A stretch of 64,000 nucleotides of DNA from Vanessa cardui (GCF_905220365.1 NC_061130.1:7881501-7945500); one strand, 5' to 3'. Counted from the first letter of the stretch, positions 24,237-37,100 are shown. Notes: a model not told the origin generated them from the sequence alone. Made by a program: numbers and translations.

Positions 24237-27200
24237 TCAGACGAACACCTTGGCGAGCCCGTCGGCGCCGGCACTCGCGATGTATGGCCGCAGAGGGTGG
24301 AAGGCCACGTCGAGGATGCTCTCATCGAACTTCTTGCGATGCGCGGTTATCTCCTGCACGCAAGTCTTGGTGTCGAGGTTCCAGAGACGTACGGAGCAAT
24401 CGTGCGAGCCCGACAGCAGGAACAGGCCGTTGGGGTCGAGCGCCAAGCCCGTCACGGCGTCCAGGTGCGCCACCATCGCGTGCGCGCAGCGGCCCGACAC
24501 GGCGTCCCAGAAGCGGATGTGCCGGTCCTCGTGCGCCGTCACCAGCAGCGGCAGCGTCGGGTGCGACCGCACGCGGTTCGCCGGACTGTCGCACGAAACG
24601 CGCAGGACACTCTGCCGATTGAGAGAGCGATGTTGTAATCGTTTATCATGTACTTCCAGTACAGTACAATACAATACCTGTTGACTTCCAAGCAGGATAC
24701 ATTAATTGAAATAATTGTTTTTAATTAACATGACGTTGTATTTTTTAAATGTTAAAAAAGAGTAACTACTGAGTTTCTTGCCGGTTCTTCTCGGTAGAAT
24801 CTACTTTCCGAACCGGTGGTAGCTTCACTTAATTGTAAAATGACGATCCAAAAGTGCTTATAAAAGCCTACTTGAATAAAATTTATTTTGATTTGATTTG
24901 AGTAAGATATTTGAACAAAAAATATATCGTGTATACCTGGCCAGTTTCCAGATCGTAGAGTAACAAATTTCCGTCGCGGTAGACGACGGCGGCCCTTGTG
25001 GCGGCGTCGGCAAAGTCAGCAGCGGCGGGCGTGGCGGCGGCGGACAGCTCGTCGCGCAGCGTGCAGAGCAGCGGGCGCGGCGTGCGCGGCGCCCACAGCC
25101 GCGCCGTGCCGTCCGCCGACGCCGACAGCAGGCGGCCCTGCGCGCTCGCCAGCGACCACACCGCATCTGTGTGCTCACGTAGCACTGGGCCCTGTTCAAG
25201 TGCAACTAATGTTACAAAATTTGTACTTTTCTGAAAAAAAATACGCGTTGGTGGCCATTTACGCTGACGCATTACCTGCACCGATGGATCGTAGGGATCG
25301 TAGGGGTCGGCAGTGGCCGGCGGCAAGTTCCACACTCGGATCGTGCCATCGAGGCCGCCAGAGAAGCACTCCTCGGAGCGCGGCGCGCCCATGGCGAGGC
25401 AGAGCACGGGTGCGGAGTGCGCGCGGAACGTGTAGAGCGGCTCCACGTCGAGGCCCGCAGACTTCTTTGCGGGCACGGTGCGCTGCAGGTTCCACAGCTT
25501 GAGCGTGTGGTCCTCGGACGCCGTCACTAGAGCGGCCTCGGTCGGGTGAAAGGCTAGCGCTCGCACCTGCGCGTTACAGACATACAGTGAACTTGTACAC
25601 GCGACCTAGATGAGATAAATTTTAATGGAATATTAAAAAATTACTTACGCCATCAAAATGTGAGCGTAGAGTATACTTGGCATTCCATGTCTTCCGGAAG
25701 GACTCTTTGCTAGCACTGGCAACATCATAACCCTCTGATTCATTGCTGACAGTAAGTTGTGCTAACTCGCCGAGTGCTAGAGGTTTTTCATCAGCCTCTC
25801 CAGTGCCCGCTGCAGTTCCAGGGGGATACTTAACTGTAATGAAGAATATATATTGTTAATCGACAAAATATAGTCAAATAATAATAACTTGTAATGTTAG
25901 GCAGGCATCTACGGACGATTTTTTATTTTCGAATTTTAACTGGCGATTTAATGAATATGAAGAGCTACACATACAATAAGAATTTATTTTTTATTTCTAT
26001 TAAAAACTTTACTTGTTACTTTTAATCTTAAATTTTTACAAGTTAAACTAAATCATTAAAAACATACCTCCAACCGCATATTCATCTCCCTGACCACCTC
26101 CATCAGCCTCACTAGCTGTTAGGAGGTTCAGCTCGTTTAATACTTCCTCAGCCTCATGGTCAACCTCTTCTCCTTCATAAATTGAATTTAAATAGGATTT
26201 AAATATTATTATAAAATATTAGGAAAGGCATGGTATATGTATAACTAAGCCAAACCTAATAAATGGCAAATTAATATAACAGAAGCATTTGCAACCTTAA
26301 AATATTTAAAATAAGAATATAAATAGGATTACAAACTGAATCAAATCTGCTTTAAATCCTTATATGGCAATAATTTCGAATTAATAGATAAAATATATAT
26401 AAAAAGGTACCTTGTTTCCCAGCAGCATGGTGCATCTGTTTGGCTTCAACATCATCAATCTCGTCCATGTCCATTTCTTGGTTGGCGAGGAACTCAAAAT
26501 TTGCAAATACAGCTGCAGTCTCTTGTACTGAAAGTCCCTCATCACTGTAACCACTCCCTTGTGATACCCCACTTTTGCGTTGATCTTTTGCGCCTGAAAC
26601 ATTTAAATTCATAAATACATAAGAATTATTCCATCAATGCTTTATTTTATTAGACTGAGCATTTCAATTCATACCGTAATCATACATCTTGCGGCTTAAG
26701 GCAGTATTCATTGAATAGTGTTGTTGTTTTTCACAGTTTCTGTAGCTAGTTTCTTCTCCCTGATCTTCGTTGTTTAAGCCTAACAAAGTCCTTACTTTGT
26801 TTGAGCGTACATCAAGAATTGTATCTGTGTAACCTATTTCCTGATAACAAAAGGTGTGATTTGAAGAATCATGGAACCAATAGAAATAAAATATGTAAAA
26901 TGAAATAGTTTACTACAAAAGTTTGAAGTAACATTTAATCTTAAGAATATTCCTTCCAATCAAAATTTAAACATGAGCTAACTTGCATAAGAATTTAATA
27001 TGAGGATGAGTTTGGCACCAATACAATTAATGCAGTATACATTGTTTGTGTTACATATACCTGCAGGTACTGTTTAATAAGTTGACGACCCTGCTTCCAC
27101 TGAGCTCTTTCGGCTGGTTCAGGTTCTTGTGGAGGCTCCTCTGGTGGTGGACGCATATCACCCTGTTGGAGTTCAACTCCATACTTAAGCTTATGAAATT

Positions 27201-28939
27201 TTGCCCTTTCTTGCTTTAATGCATATTCAAGCATTTTGATCCGCCTCACAAGATCATTTTTTAGATTCTCTTGACCTTTCCTCTCTCCTTGGAGGAAAGC
27301 AATACGTGCCTATCGACAAAATATTATTACATTAATTTTTAAGTAGACATAGATAGTTCATTTATGTAAGAAATCTTTTTAATTAATAATATTTAAATAT
27401 CTTAATTCATAAAAAAACATCGTCTCATTGATCATGATTATCAATATGAATATAATATGTACTGTAGAATAAGGGTTCTCCTTTGTAATTCAATTTAAGT
27501 TAACCTAAAATATCTATTAAAAAATTATAGACATTAATGATTATTAACAGTATATACACCAAAGTTTTTCATAATAAAGTCTATATATAAAATTAAGAGA
27601 ATATAAAATTAAGATCAACATTATTTACATATTTAATAAAGAAAAGTGAAAGAAAATATAGAAATGCTCACATCAAATGATGATATTAGATATCTTTACA
27701 TATTAAAGTCTGAATTATATAAAGGAAAGAATAGAACAGGATCTAAAAATAATTAAAAAATGTAATTAGCTGCAACTCTTCTGTTTCAAAATCTTAACAT
27801 AATTTTACAAAACAACACAAAACAAAACAAATAAATACTGAAAAATAATTTAAGTGTATTATTTATGACTAATACTAGAGTATTAGTGATATTAATAATT
27901 TGCCATATTTCCCTGTTTGGTTTAAACTGTCTATTTTTTTGCCAAATAAAAATAAAAAAATTCATAAGCATGGCAAAGCAGGTACAAATTCTATATATTT
28001 CTGATTTTTCTAAAGTGAATAATTTAACCATATTAATTATATATCAAGACACACATATCAATAATACAATTTTTGTTGATATATGAGTTAATAATTCAAT
28101 TTAAATTTTTATTCTTATATATTCATATTAATGATACAATTGTTTGTATGATTATAACTGAGTCAATTAAGGCAATTCTTATTATCATTTTTTTTAATAA
28201 GAAATATCTTTATATTTATTACGATAATAACTTGAAATGTATTCAAAAATAAGGTTTCTTTTACGAAAAATCTTAATTGTTTGATGAATACCTTTTACTT
28301 AGACAAAAATTTACAGTATTTCAAAATTTAATTATATATCAAACTAAAACAGATATGATTAAAAAAATTAAATAGATAAAAACGACAATAAGAAAATGGT
28401 TTTAATGTAAAACAACAATAAAAAAATAACAAATTATAGGTTTAAAAAAATACACTAAATGCTTAATAAAATTAGGCACGAATAGTGTGGCGGTATGTTA
28501 TATTTACTGTATTACGTAAAATGAGGATATGGTACAGAATAAATTATTTCGATTTGTTAGAATTTTATATCTAAACAAAATTGGATAGTCAATGAACAAA
28601 ATTGCCAGACTTGAAGTGGATTACGTGGGTGTTACGAAAGAAATAAAAGAATAAAAAGGAAGCTATAATACCATAATTAATATGTTATATATAGATCAAT
28701 AATAATATAAAAGGAATTACCTCAAATTCCGCTCTGTCCACCTCCCATTGTGATCTCTCGAGTTCGAATCTTGCCCATTCATGTTGGATAAAATGCAAAA
28801 CGCCCGGTATTGAATACTGGACACTTTGACTAGATTCTTCATTCTGTTTGTTATTTACACTAACTCCTATCTGAGATCCCACTTGCCCTCCGTTATGATG
28901 AGATACGGAGCTATCATCCATGGCTGTGGGGATTTTCAT
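24237..28939 (-). CDS. Cka: Striatin (Cka), STRIPAK scaffold, nine exons
   Basis: Exons in transcript order: 28939-28721, 27309-27061, 26840-26675, 26593-26411, 26172-26068, 25833-25649, 25566-25276, 25191-24937, 24611-24237. Phases agree, giving 675 residues. Striatins scaffold the STRIPAK phosphatase-kinase complex (PP2A, Mob4, STRIP, GCKIII kinases); the Drosophila orthologue Cka also connects JNK signalling. The N-terminus carries the striatin signature (YSIPGVLHFIQHEWARFELE, residues about 43-62) running into a coiled coil (ARIAFLQGERKGQENLKNDL, then RRIKMLEYALKQERAKFHKLKYG), which in this family mediates oligomerisation and PP2A binding. An acidic linker follows. From about residue 355 the protein is a WD40 propeller (LAFHPTEAALVTASEDHTLKLW; GSHDCSVRLWNLDTKTC) ending in the family's typical SAGADGLAKVFV. 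The start at 28939 is the first ATG in the open frame; the ATG six codons later (MDDSS) is an alternative. Confidence 0.93.
24765..24905 (+). repeat. Lepidopteran LINE/SINE 3' end in striatin intron 8
   Basis: TTTCTTGCCGGTTCTTCTC, TTTCCGAACCGGTGGTAG, AAAAGTGCTTATAAAAGCC and a TTTATTTTGATTTGATTTG tail follow in order. The element lies antisense to striatin, wholly inside the intron 24612-24936. Confidence 0.6.
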
Positions 28940-29149
28940 GACATGGCCACCATTACCGTACTTGTCACAGACCTATCAAGAACTATAACTTGAACTAGAC
29001 GAAATCAAACACTAAAATATCATTTTTATGTAAAATCTAACTAGTGTTCACGACGGAGACACCATCTAAAACACTTTTTAACAAGGTATTCATGAATGAA
29101 AAATTATTGCATGACGGAATACAAAAGTCGAAACGACGTCCGTCCGCTG

Positions 29150-29785
29150 AACATTGCTTTTTACTTTTTTTTTTTAAATTGTAAAATGTTACCATGTCAT
29201 AAATTTGATTAATATTTAAATAAATGTATTAATTTTTAGTTAAGTTTCTCAATTAGAATTCTTGTTTTGTTATTCAAGTTAAATTTTAATCTTTCATAAA
29301 ACTTTTAGCTGCGAAATTATATTTGATTATGTCGTTTATAACAATTAATATTTATTAATATTCTTGTATATTAAATCCAATCAAATATGTATAACTTATT
29401 TATTGTTAGCTATTTCAATACAATACATTTAGGCAATCAAAAATCTAAAAATTTAAAAATAAACGTATTTACTCAAGGTCAAGGAACACTTACTCCTGGA
29501 GTGGCTTTATTTTATTAAGAAGAAATCTATGATATCCGACGATATTGTTAGGATATCAATTTAAGATAAATATTTATATAATTCAGATTTGAGCTGGTGA
29601 GGTGAAACTTCGATGAAAGCAAAAATAAGTTTCATTCGAAATTTTAACAACACAGAATACACAAAATTTGATTCCAAAATATTTTTCACGACGTGTACAT
29701 TTTGTATGTATTACTCCACGATATCATAAAGAGCTTAAAAGCCTCAGCTGATGACAATTATTTTGGGCGGCACACCGAAACTTCG
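29150..29785. other. Intergenic stretch upstream of striatin
   Basis: AT-rich, no gene seen. The striatin 5' untranslated exon(s) and promoter probably lie between about 28940 and 29600. Confidence 0.35.
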
Positions 29786-29790
29786 TAATA

Positions 29791-30042
29791 TTATTTGTAT
29801 TTGTGATTCTGGTAAGTAGATGAAACTTCGTTTACAGTGGCTCTTGTTCTTAAATAAACAAAGACAAAAGTATACGTTCCATAGCAATCGAGACCTTTTG
29901 GCATCTCAATTAGGGCCTTGTTGTCGCAATATAGACCAAATTGTATTTGATCCTGATGCCAAACCGAACCGAAGACTAAGTCGAATCGGTTATTAAAAAT
30001 TAAATTTTTAGTATTAGGTCGTCCATGAATCCTAACGCGCAT
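29791..30042 (-). CDS. Unrecognised 83-codon open frame
   Basis: The minus-strand frame runs from ATG 30042 to a stop at 29791, with an in-frame TAA directly before the ATG. The first 65 residues look protein-like: hydrophobic and polar residues alternate (NNRFDLVFGSVWHQDQIQFGLYC, then EMPKGLDCYGTYTFVFVYLRTR), as in a beta-rich domain, and use the full range of codons. I cannot name the domain. It could be the last exon of an unplaced spliced gene, a decayed gene copy, or chance. No upstream exon was found. Confidence 0.25.
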   Translation of the reverse strand: MRVRIHGRPNTKNLIFNNRFDLVFGSVWHQDQIQFGLYCDNKALIEMPKGLDCYGTYTFVFVYLRTRATVNEVSSTYQNHKYK

Positions 30043-30605
30043 TTACTCAAAATATTTTTAGGAATTTCAAGTAAGTCACTCATCTTCATGAAATGATTTT
30101 TTTAATGTCAAATAAAAAGTATACATTAGATTAATTAGAATTGGAGTTTGTCGATTTACTTTAATTTTGTAAGTTTTTCATTTATTTCTATACAGCCGTA
30201 GTACTGCTCTCTAACAGACCAGTAACATACTTTCGTTCTCTAAAATTAATTCTTTGTTAAATTGTAACAGTTTAGGGAGTTCTAAATCAAGAATCGCTTT
30301 ATAGTCTTATTCTGCACATATACCCGAGCTCTTCATAATGCGACCATAACCAATTTTTTTATGTGCAGCTACCGTCATAAGGACAAAAATAGTCTTACGC
30401 TATTACAATATAAGATTAGAAAACCAACTAAACCTTTGGCCTGCTAGTTAGGTTTACATTACTACCCATTTCTCAATCAACTAAGGAACACATTCATTTA
30501 TACACTGACCTTCTGGTGGAAACTTGCGTTCTCTTACATTGGGGCTTGTGACGTCACTGCATATGCAGTTTATTATAATTTTAAATTTTGTAGTAAAATA
30601 AAATT

Positions 30606-30791
30606 ATGAACTCAATTGGGAAGACATCTCTCAGAGCCACAACGCGCAGCAGGACGGTAACCAAGATGAACGTTTGCCGTACATTTTCAAATACGCCAGA
30701 ACCACAAATTGAAGCCATCGAAAAGGTGGCCCCATTATTGATCGATTATGCCGATTACTATTGTTTAAGTCAGGTTTATCTTTGTAGGTAG
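30606..30791 (+). CDS. Unrecognised 61-codon open frame
   Basis: ATG at 30606 opens a frame (…KTSLRATTRSRTVTKMNVC…, …EAIEKVAPLLIDYADYYC…) ending at TAG 30789-30791. It begins about 50 bases after a TGACGTCA palindrome (CRE-like) and has better codon variety than neighbouring AT-rich frames. No domain is recognised and no splice partners are evident. Treat as a hypothesis. Confidence 0.2.
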   Translation: MNSIGKTSLRATTRSRTVTKMNVCRTFSNTPEPQIEAIEKVAPLLIDYADYYCLSQVYLCR

Positions 30792-31022
30792 TTTATCTGG
30801 ATATATATTTCTCTAAAAAGTTACCTTTTTTTAAAAAAGCTGTTTAGATACAATTTAAAATTCACATAAGACTCCATGTTTTGCTGCAGGAAAACATTTA
30901 GGAAAACATCTTATAGGCCAGTACAATCAATAGGTATATATTTATATATATAAGGTCTCAATTATTAGTTTAATTTGATTATAGTTGTTAATAATACACC
31001 TAATTAAGTTGCATAAAACAAT

Positions 31023-31028
31023 TTTATT
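31023..31028 (-). terminator. Possible polyadenylation signal of the SR gene
   Basis: TTTATT on + (AATAAA on -) about 190 bases past the SR-protein stop codon. Confidence 0.35.
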
Positions 31029-31214
31029 TTCATGTCAGTATATTGATGGTAATATGAATGAATACTTGTTGTATCTTATAGTAATAATTACATAGGAATG
31101 ATAATAATAATCTTGCAAACATTGGTGAACCGATTTTTACTCTAGAAACACCATTGATGATATCTTTACTAGTAAAAATGACAAACGAAATGGATTTTGC
31201 AATTCTATCTTTCT

Positions 31215-32835
31215 TTAGTTTGATTTCTTTGAATCCTTTGATGGTGAACGTGATCTCGAACGTGAGATAGATCTTCCTTTGGAGCGAGATCTGGAACGGG
31301 AACGGCTTCGCGAGCGGGAACCAGACCTCGGCGAACGAGAACGAGTGCGACGACGGGACCTCGACCGGCTGTAAAAATTATAGAATTTATTAAAAATCTG
31401 TATATACATCAGTCTCAGTTTGCTTGTGTCTAATCCATGTTTATTATATTACAACATTGTATTATTTATACCTGGCCATAAATTAGTAAACATAATCAAA
31501 TATAGATCTCTAGGCCTAAAGAGAAGTTACAAAAATCATGTCATATAATTTCTCAATCTATTTGCTCAATCAGGATAGTATAAAGAAATTGAAAATTCAA
31601 TATTTCACATTTACTTTAGATTCCAGGATCAGACACAAGCAATAGGTCATATACATTACAGCATCCCTTGAAAAGATCCATGTTATTTTTTTAAATTTTA
31701 CGTACTTCGCTAACAGTTGTGAACTTACAGCCCTAAACCTCGTATTGTATCTCTTCTGTGTCTGACTGTAAAAAATTAGGAAACACTCTTCAGTGCTAAA
31801 ACTTTAAGCTCATAAAAGAACCAATGACCTAATAACCAATAACTAACATAATAATGTACCCAAAGGTCTGTCTGCCTTGAACAGAAATTATGGGATAATA
31901 ATATGTAACTCACTGAGTGCACGCAGTGATTACAATAGACGTGTGTCGCGATGCGCAGAACGAACATTACACTCAATGTATTTCTCAATAAGTGAAGTGT
32001 GCACGTAGGCTGTAGTTACGTAGTTCACAGAGCGAAGTTACAGTTGCTGCCAACATTAGTGGAGTACACGGCGCGAAGTGAAAGCTACGTAGCGCAGACT
32101 ATAAGAAGTGCAGACACTGAAGAGTTCGTTCTCGGCGCACAGGCCAATGATAACCTATAACATAGTTATCATTGGTTTATGTGGATTGGAAGCAATGGAA
32201 TGGAATCTTTACTTTCTAGGGCCCGGATTGAATGTAAGTCACTAATTTAAACGCAGATAAAACTGTGACAGTAGCCTTACTGTTTACCTGAATCATACTA
32301 TATTTGAGACTTAAGTCTCATAAAGATTCCATACCAGCAAAATTTTTACACATTTTTGGTATTTAGGCCACTGTTCACCTGCGGCGGCGACGGCGAGTGC
32401 AGTCTCTGGCATAGTGGCCGCGATCACCACAGTCATAACAACGGTCATCGTAAGGACGAGGTGGTAACCTGGAACGAGGAGGTGGGCCACGTCCTCCATA
32501 ACCACGTCCTCCGTTTGACATTTCTACACGAGCGCGCCGGCCGCATATCGTCCGTCCGTCCAAGCCCCGAATCTATGGAAAGATAAATTAAGTGTAATAA
32601 GTATTTATTTACAAGTTTCCACCATTCGAAATATAAAATAGCATGATGTAATACTTACTGCGTCTTCAGCATCGCGTGGATCTTCAAACTCGACAAAAGC
32701 AAATCCTGGCGGGTTTCTGGCCACCCACACGTTTCTTAAGGGGCCATAGTAAGAAAACGCATCTTCTAATTCTGGTTTGCTTGCATTGTTTCCAAGATCA
32801 CCAACATAAACTTTACAGTCACCGTAGCGAGACAT
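31215..32835 (-). CDS. x16: SR splicing factor with CCHC zinc knuckle (SRSF7/9G8/x16-like), three exons
   Basis: Exons in transcript order: 32835-32659, 32572-32379, 31368-31215; 174 residues in phase. SR proteins bind exonic enhancers and recruit the spliceosome; 9G8-type members also help export mRNA. Residues 7-75 form one RRM with RNP2 VYVGDL (9-14) and RNP1 GFAFVEFE (44-51). A Gly/Pro/Arg linker follows, then a CCHC knuckle CYDCGDRGHYARDC (Cys104, Cys107, His112, Cys117), which separates SRSF7/x16 from SRSF3/Rbp1. The C-terminus (about 124-174) is an RS domain of alternating Arg-Ser, the substrate of SRPK/CLK kinases. The last exon carries nearly all of the RS domain, and the intron before it is the longest (about 1 kb), a position where SR genes often keep regulated alternative exons (family knowledge). 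The RS domain is short compared with Drosophila x16. Confidence 0.9.
32144..32175. repeat. 11-bp perfect inverted repeat in the SR-gene intron 2
   Basis: CCAATGATAAC (32144-32154) and GTTATCATTGG (32165-32175) flank a 10-base loop. It could be an RNA hairpin in the long intron before the RS exon, or a transposon end. Confidence 0.75.
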
Positions 32836-32879
32836 TGCACCTTAAATATAAAATAATATATTGTATTACTTTAAATTAA

Positions 32880-33735
32880 AATATTTTACATAGCCTAAGA
32901 CCCACGCCATAAGATAAAACTTACATTAAGCAGTTCTCAGTTTTCAAATATTACGCCTTAAAATGAATTATATCATTGGTCTTACTTAGTTTACTTAGAG
33001 AAGAATATGAAATAAATCAAAACGACTCTACAGTTTCACTAATTGTATTATAAATACAGAAACAACAATATTAAATAAAGCGTCACCAAACGCCGCAACC
33101 GGATGTAACACAAAATGGCGGAGTTGGCGGACTATCAGTTAAATCCATGCAGCCTATCCGCTTTAGTGTTGCATACATTAAAATTAAAATACTCAAAAGA
33201 TTATTTAATTTGATACTGATTTTTTATATATATATATAAAATAGCTCAATTTTATTTTTAGGTTGATTTAAGACGGTAAAATTATGATAGAACATAATGT
33301 CCTATCATAACCACACATATTATCATTATTAATTCTACTTCTAAATGAACCGGTTTTAAATAATTAAATTCATACAATTTCACATAATTATTTATTAGAG
33401 TAGTAAAAGATATTATAAATATAAAAGATAATATAAAAGCTTATTATAATAACAAAATATATATATAAATATATAATATATTCAATAAAATTTTAAAGCC
33501 ATTTTATAACGAAAAGTATCTAGTAAAATGCTACTCTTTTCACTTTTCAAACACTTATTATGAATTGTATAGACACTTTAATTTCCTCTACCGAATGTAA
33601 AATATGTTGCGGCGAGGTACGCCGAGACCCATCTTATTTAAATCGAATCAAATATATTATTTTCAGACAAACTTCTGATTGATGGGGTTTTTTTTATTTT
33701 ACAGCTCGCATTAAAAAAAATGGCCATCTTGCGGA
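32880..33735. other. Region upstream of the SR-protein gene
   Basis: The 5' untranslated region and promoter of the leftward SR gene probably lie here. The GC-rich patch near 33085-33130 (ACGCCGCAACCGG … AATGGCGGAGTTGGCGG) is the best candidate for the core promoter or first exon. The remainder is AT-rich. Confidence 0.35.
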
Positions 33736-34175
33736 TAGGCTATTTGACTGGTTTTTAAAATCCATTTTATATTATTTAGTAGAGGTTAAGGAACCCAGTA
33801 AAAGTAGATTTTTTATTTCTAGTACATATTTGCCGAAAAATATCATATTAAAAATTCCATATTTAAATAACGCGTGGTCGGTGACGTCACTTTGCTGTAT
33901 TTTAATCTGTGGTACATATAGCACAAAAGCAAGGTTTACAACAAAGTGACTTCATTATAAGCCCGGCCAATCAGGAGCGTTTTGTGTCACGTGACAAACG
34001 TTTGTAAAATTTTTATGTTTTTTTTATTGATTTTCGAATAACTTAATTTATTCAAAAATCAATAAATAAAAATATATTATTTTCAAGTTTCGTTAGTAAA
34101 TAACCATTTTTAAACTCATAATATACACTGATTACAATAATTCACAATTTATTTTTCGCATTGTCAAATAGCCTA
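33736..34175. mobile_element. MITE, copy A (TIR GGCTATTTGAC, TA target site)
   Basis: The unit starts TA-GGCTATTTGAC and ends GTCAAATAGCC-TA. Its inside matches, in reverse orientation, the unit at 46022-46467: CCGGCCAATCAGGAGCG, the palindrome GTCACGTGAC, CACTTTGCTGTATTTTAATC and ACCCAGTAAAAGTAGATTT all recur. It is about 440 bp with no coding capacity, as expected of a non-autonomous DNA transposon. The flanking TA suggests a Tc1/mariner-type target duplication (inference). Confidence 0.85.
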
Positions 34176-37100
34176 TTTCTATAATTTACTTGTAAATATT
34201 ATGCCATTTTCATATTTAATTAAAAAATTAGTTTAATGACTAATCAATAAATATATATATACGGTTGCAGACCATTAAATGAATAACGTTGATTCTTTTT
34301 CATATTCACAATAACTCACTATAATGCAATGATGTTCTCTAGTAAACAGATATGTCTTAACGCGCAAAAAGCGAAGACTAGAAAACGTCCTAATTGGGAC
34401 GTTTGCCTTTAGTCGTTTTACGTAGTAATACGTTATAATACATCATAATTACGTAGTAATACTTTTTGCGTAATTAAAACATCTAGTTACCCCTTTTACT
34501 TATTGTTTTTATCAAGCTATCCTTTTAACGATATGTAAAAATAAACTAAAATAAACGATTCCCGGCGCGGCACACTTTTTTCTGTTGTTTAGTATGGATA
34601 TAACATATCTGTTTATTAGAATATCATAGCTATAATGTACACATGTACTTAAGCAGGACAAGAAGGATAGGATGTTTAAAGAAGGAAAACAATTATTTAG
34701 AAACTTACTGATAAATCGTTTATTCAACACATTTCAACTTACAATATTATAAAAATGACAACTTTTTAAAGTTTCCATAGGTGAGTTTCATATCATGATT
34801 GAAAAAGTACAAGCTGATTTTTATTTCTATTAAATATTTGTTTATTAAATTGGCTCTTCCACTTTGTAAACTAATTTATCAATGAGATCATATTCAATAT
34901 TTACTACTACGTAATTGCAAACGATTTGATACATATTATAAAAATAATAGTAAAGTTGTAACATCTACTATACATACAAAATTTAATAATACCTATAGAC
35001 GTAAATACAAAAATAACTCCAATTTAATAATCTCACTTAAATAATCTGTAACTTATTATTTTTTTTAAAAGTCTATATTTATATGTTACAATTTATTTAA
35101 AGCAATACTCTTTATAAGTATATAAAAACAATTTATATGAATAGGTAAAACTTTTATCAATCAAATAACTAAGTTATTTATTTTTCTGTATACACCTGTT
35201 GATACAAGTTTAATTCTGTATTAAAAAAAAACATAAATTCGAAACATTATTGCTATAATACATATTTCTCAAGTGAAAGGCTATAGATAGAGAACTAACA
35301 CACAAATTAGCCATAATTCATCACACAATTATTGTGAAATAAATATATAAAAATGTCCAATTTACTTCATTAAATTTCAAATAACACGTTCGTAAAAAGA
35401 CCTCAAGACTAACTAAAAAATTTTTTTTTTTAAGAAAATAACGTCGTTAACCGAAAACAGTTTTAATTATATGAATCACTTACAAATTTTTCATCACATT
35501 ATGTTGTCTCTGAATCAACAAACTAAAGATACTAAAACATTTTAATATTATTTCTTTCAAAAATATGTTAAGCAATCATTGATCAATTTACAATTCACTA
35601 CCAAGTAAATAGACAACAAACTTATACAGTAGAAAGAGAATTTCAAAATTTGATTAATTGGATCAAGTTTGTTTAAATTATTCAATATTGTATTATATAA
35701 ATGATCTTTATTTCAGGCACTATGAAGATTAAGGAGATTGTTTCTTGTAATATGATTCCTGATAAACTACTTAAAACAAATCACATTACTGTGAAAATAA
35801 TTAAAAAAAAGTAAAAATGAAAATTTTTAAACACAAAACCATAGTGTTGCATATTAGTAATAATTTTATTTCCCTTGAAATAACTAGCAATCATTCAGAA
35901 AGTTACCATTACTTCCACAACATTGATAAGTATTTATGAAAATTTAAGGTAATTATTACTTTTTGCCACATAGTCATTTATAGACGAGACAATTTGTTGC
36001 CTATTTTTTTAAGAACATGCAGTTTTGTGCGCCGTTCTCTTGGCGTCTTGAAGGTACTTTAGCATATAATATTTTTTTAGTATTAAATTTACAAGCTTTA
36101 AAACAAAAGCAAAGATCTGATTAAATAATTGCAAACATACAAACAGCTAAGTAAGTCTGACTATTGAAGAGAAAATGCAGATTATACCACAAGTTTTGGG
36201 TTTTTAATTTGCATTAGCAATAATTGTTTCAAGAACACAAATGTTTTACATGAGTTGTGCATTGCAAAGAATAGAAAAATCGTAAGGAAAACTTTTCATT
36301 CACATCTCTCTGAATAAATAGTAAACATGTAGAAACTTATGTAATCCACATTGTTGTAAACATGTGCAGATATCGCAATCTGATAAGCAAAGCTCTGCTC
36401 GCGTTAAGAAAAACCGATTCCTCATTTAATTATCAACAGAGATAATTTCTTACTTATCAAAGAAATTAAAAAATATACACACTTTTAAATCTACTCATTC
36501 ACATTTTATTTTATTTTGGTGACTTTTTTTGAACAAGGAATGTCAAGTACCTCAAACATAAATAAGTAGAATTCATGCTTGAATGCAGTATGTAATTATT
36601 ATTTTGGCCTATTGTTCAATAAAAGTGAATGTATCTCAGATACAAAGATTTCGTTACTGTATCTTTTTATATAATAAATAATTTACTTTTCACTTCCAAT
36701 TGGCTTTACTTTGGTCTTTTGCTTGACAAGAAGGGTGTATTTTCTTATCTTGTGGGTATAACATCATAAAGTAATAATTTTGTTTGGTTCTACCTAATCA
36801 TATTTTCTTTATAAAAGTGGAGTCTATAACTTAAATAAATCTTACTATGTTGTTAGCAGATCTTAATTTTATGAAAATATTTTAGTAATTAAAACTCATG
36901 AGCTATATAAATATGTAAAACTATTCAAATTATTGTGTAACCACAGTATTACAAGATAAATCAACAATGTTTAACTTATAAATATTGTTTTGTACATTTG
37001 ACCCATACTTTCGCATTCTAAAATATGATTATAAAATAATATAGACCAGACAATAAAATGCACTTCTAACCCTTACAAATATATACTTATGTCATGGTAG

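Noticed and set aside
24250..24684. Plus-strand frames of 112-144 codons over the last striatin exon
   Set aside because: They are antisense shadows of GC-rich WD40 codons, three overlapping frames at once, with no domain content.
24996..25502. 168-codon plus-strand frame rich in Arg/Ala
   Set aside because: Antisense shadow of striatin exons 7 and 8; it also runs across their intron.
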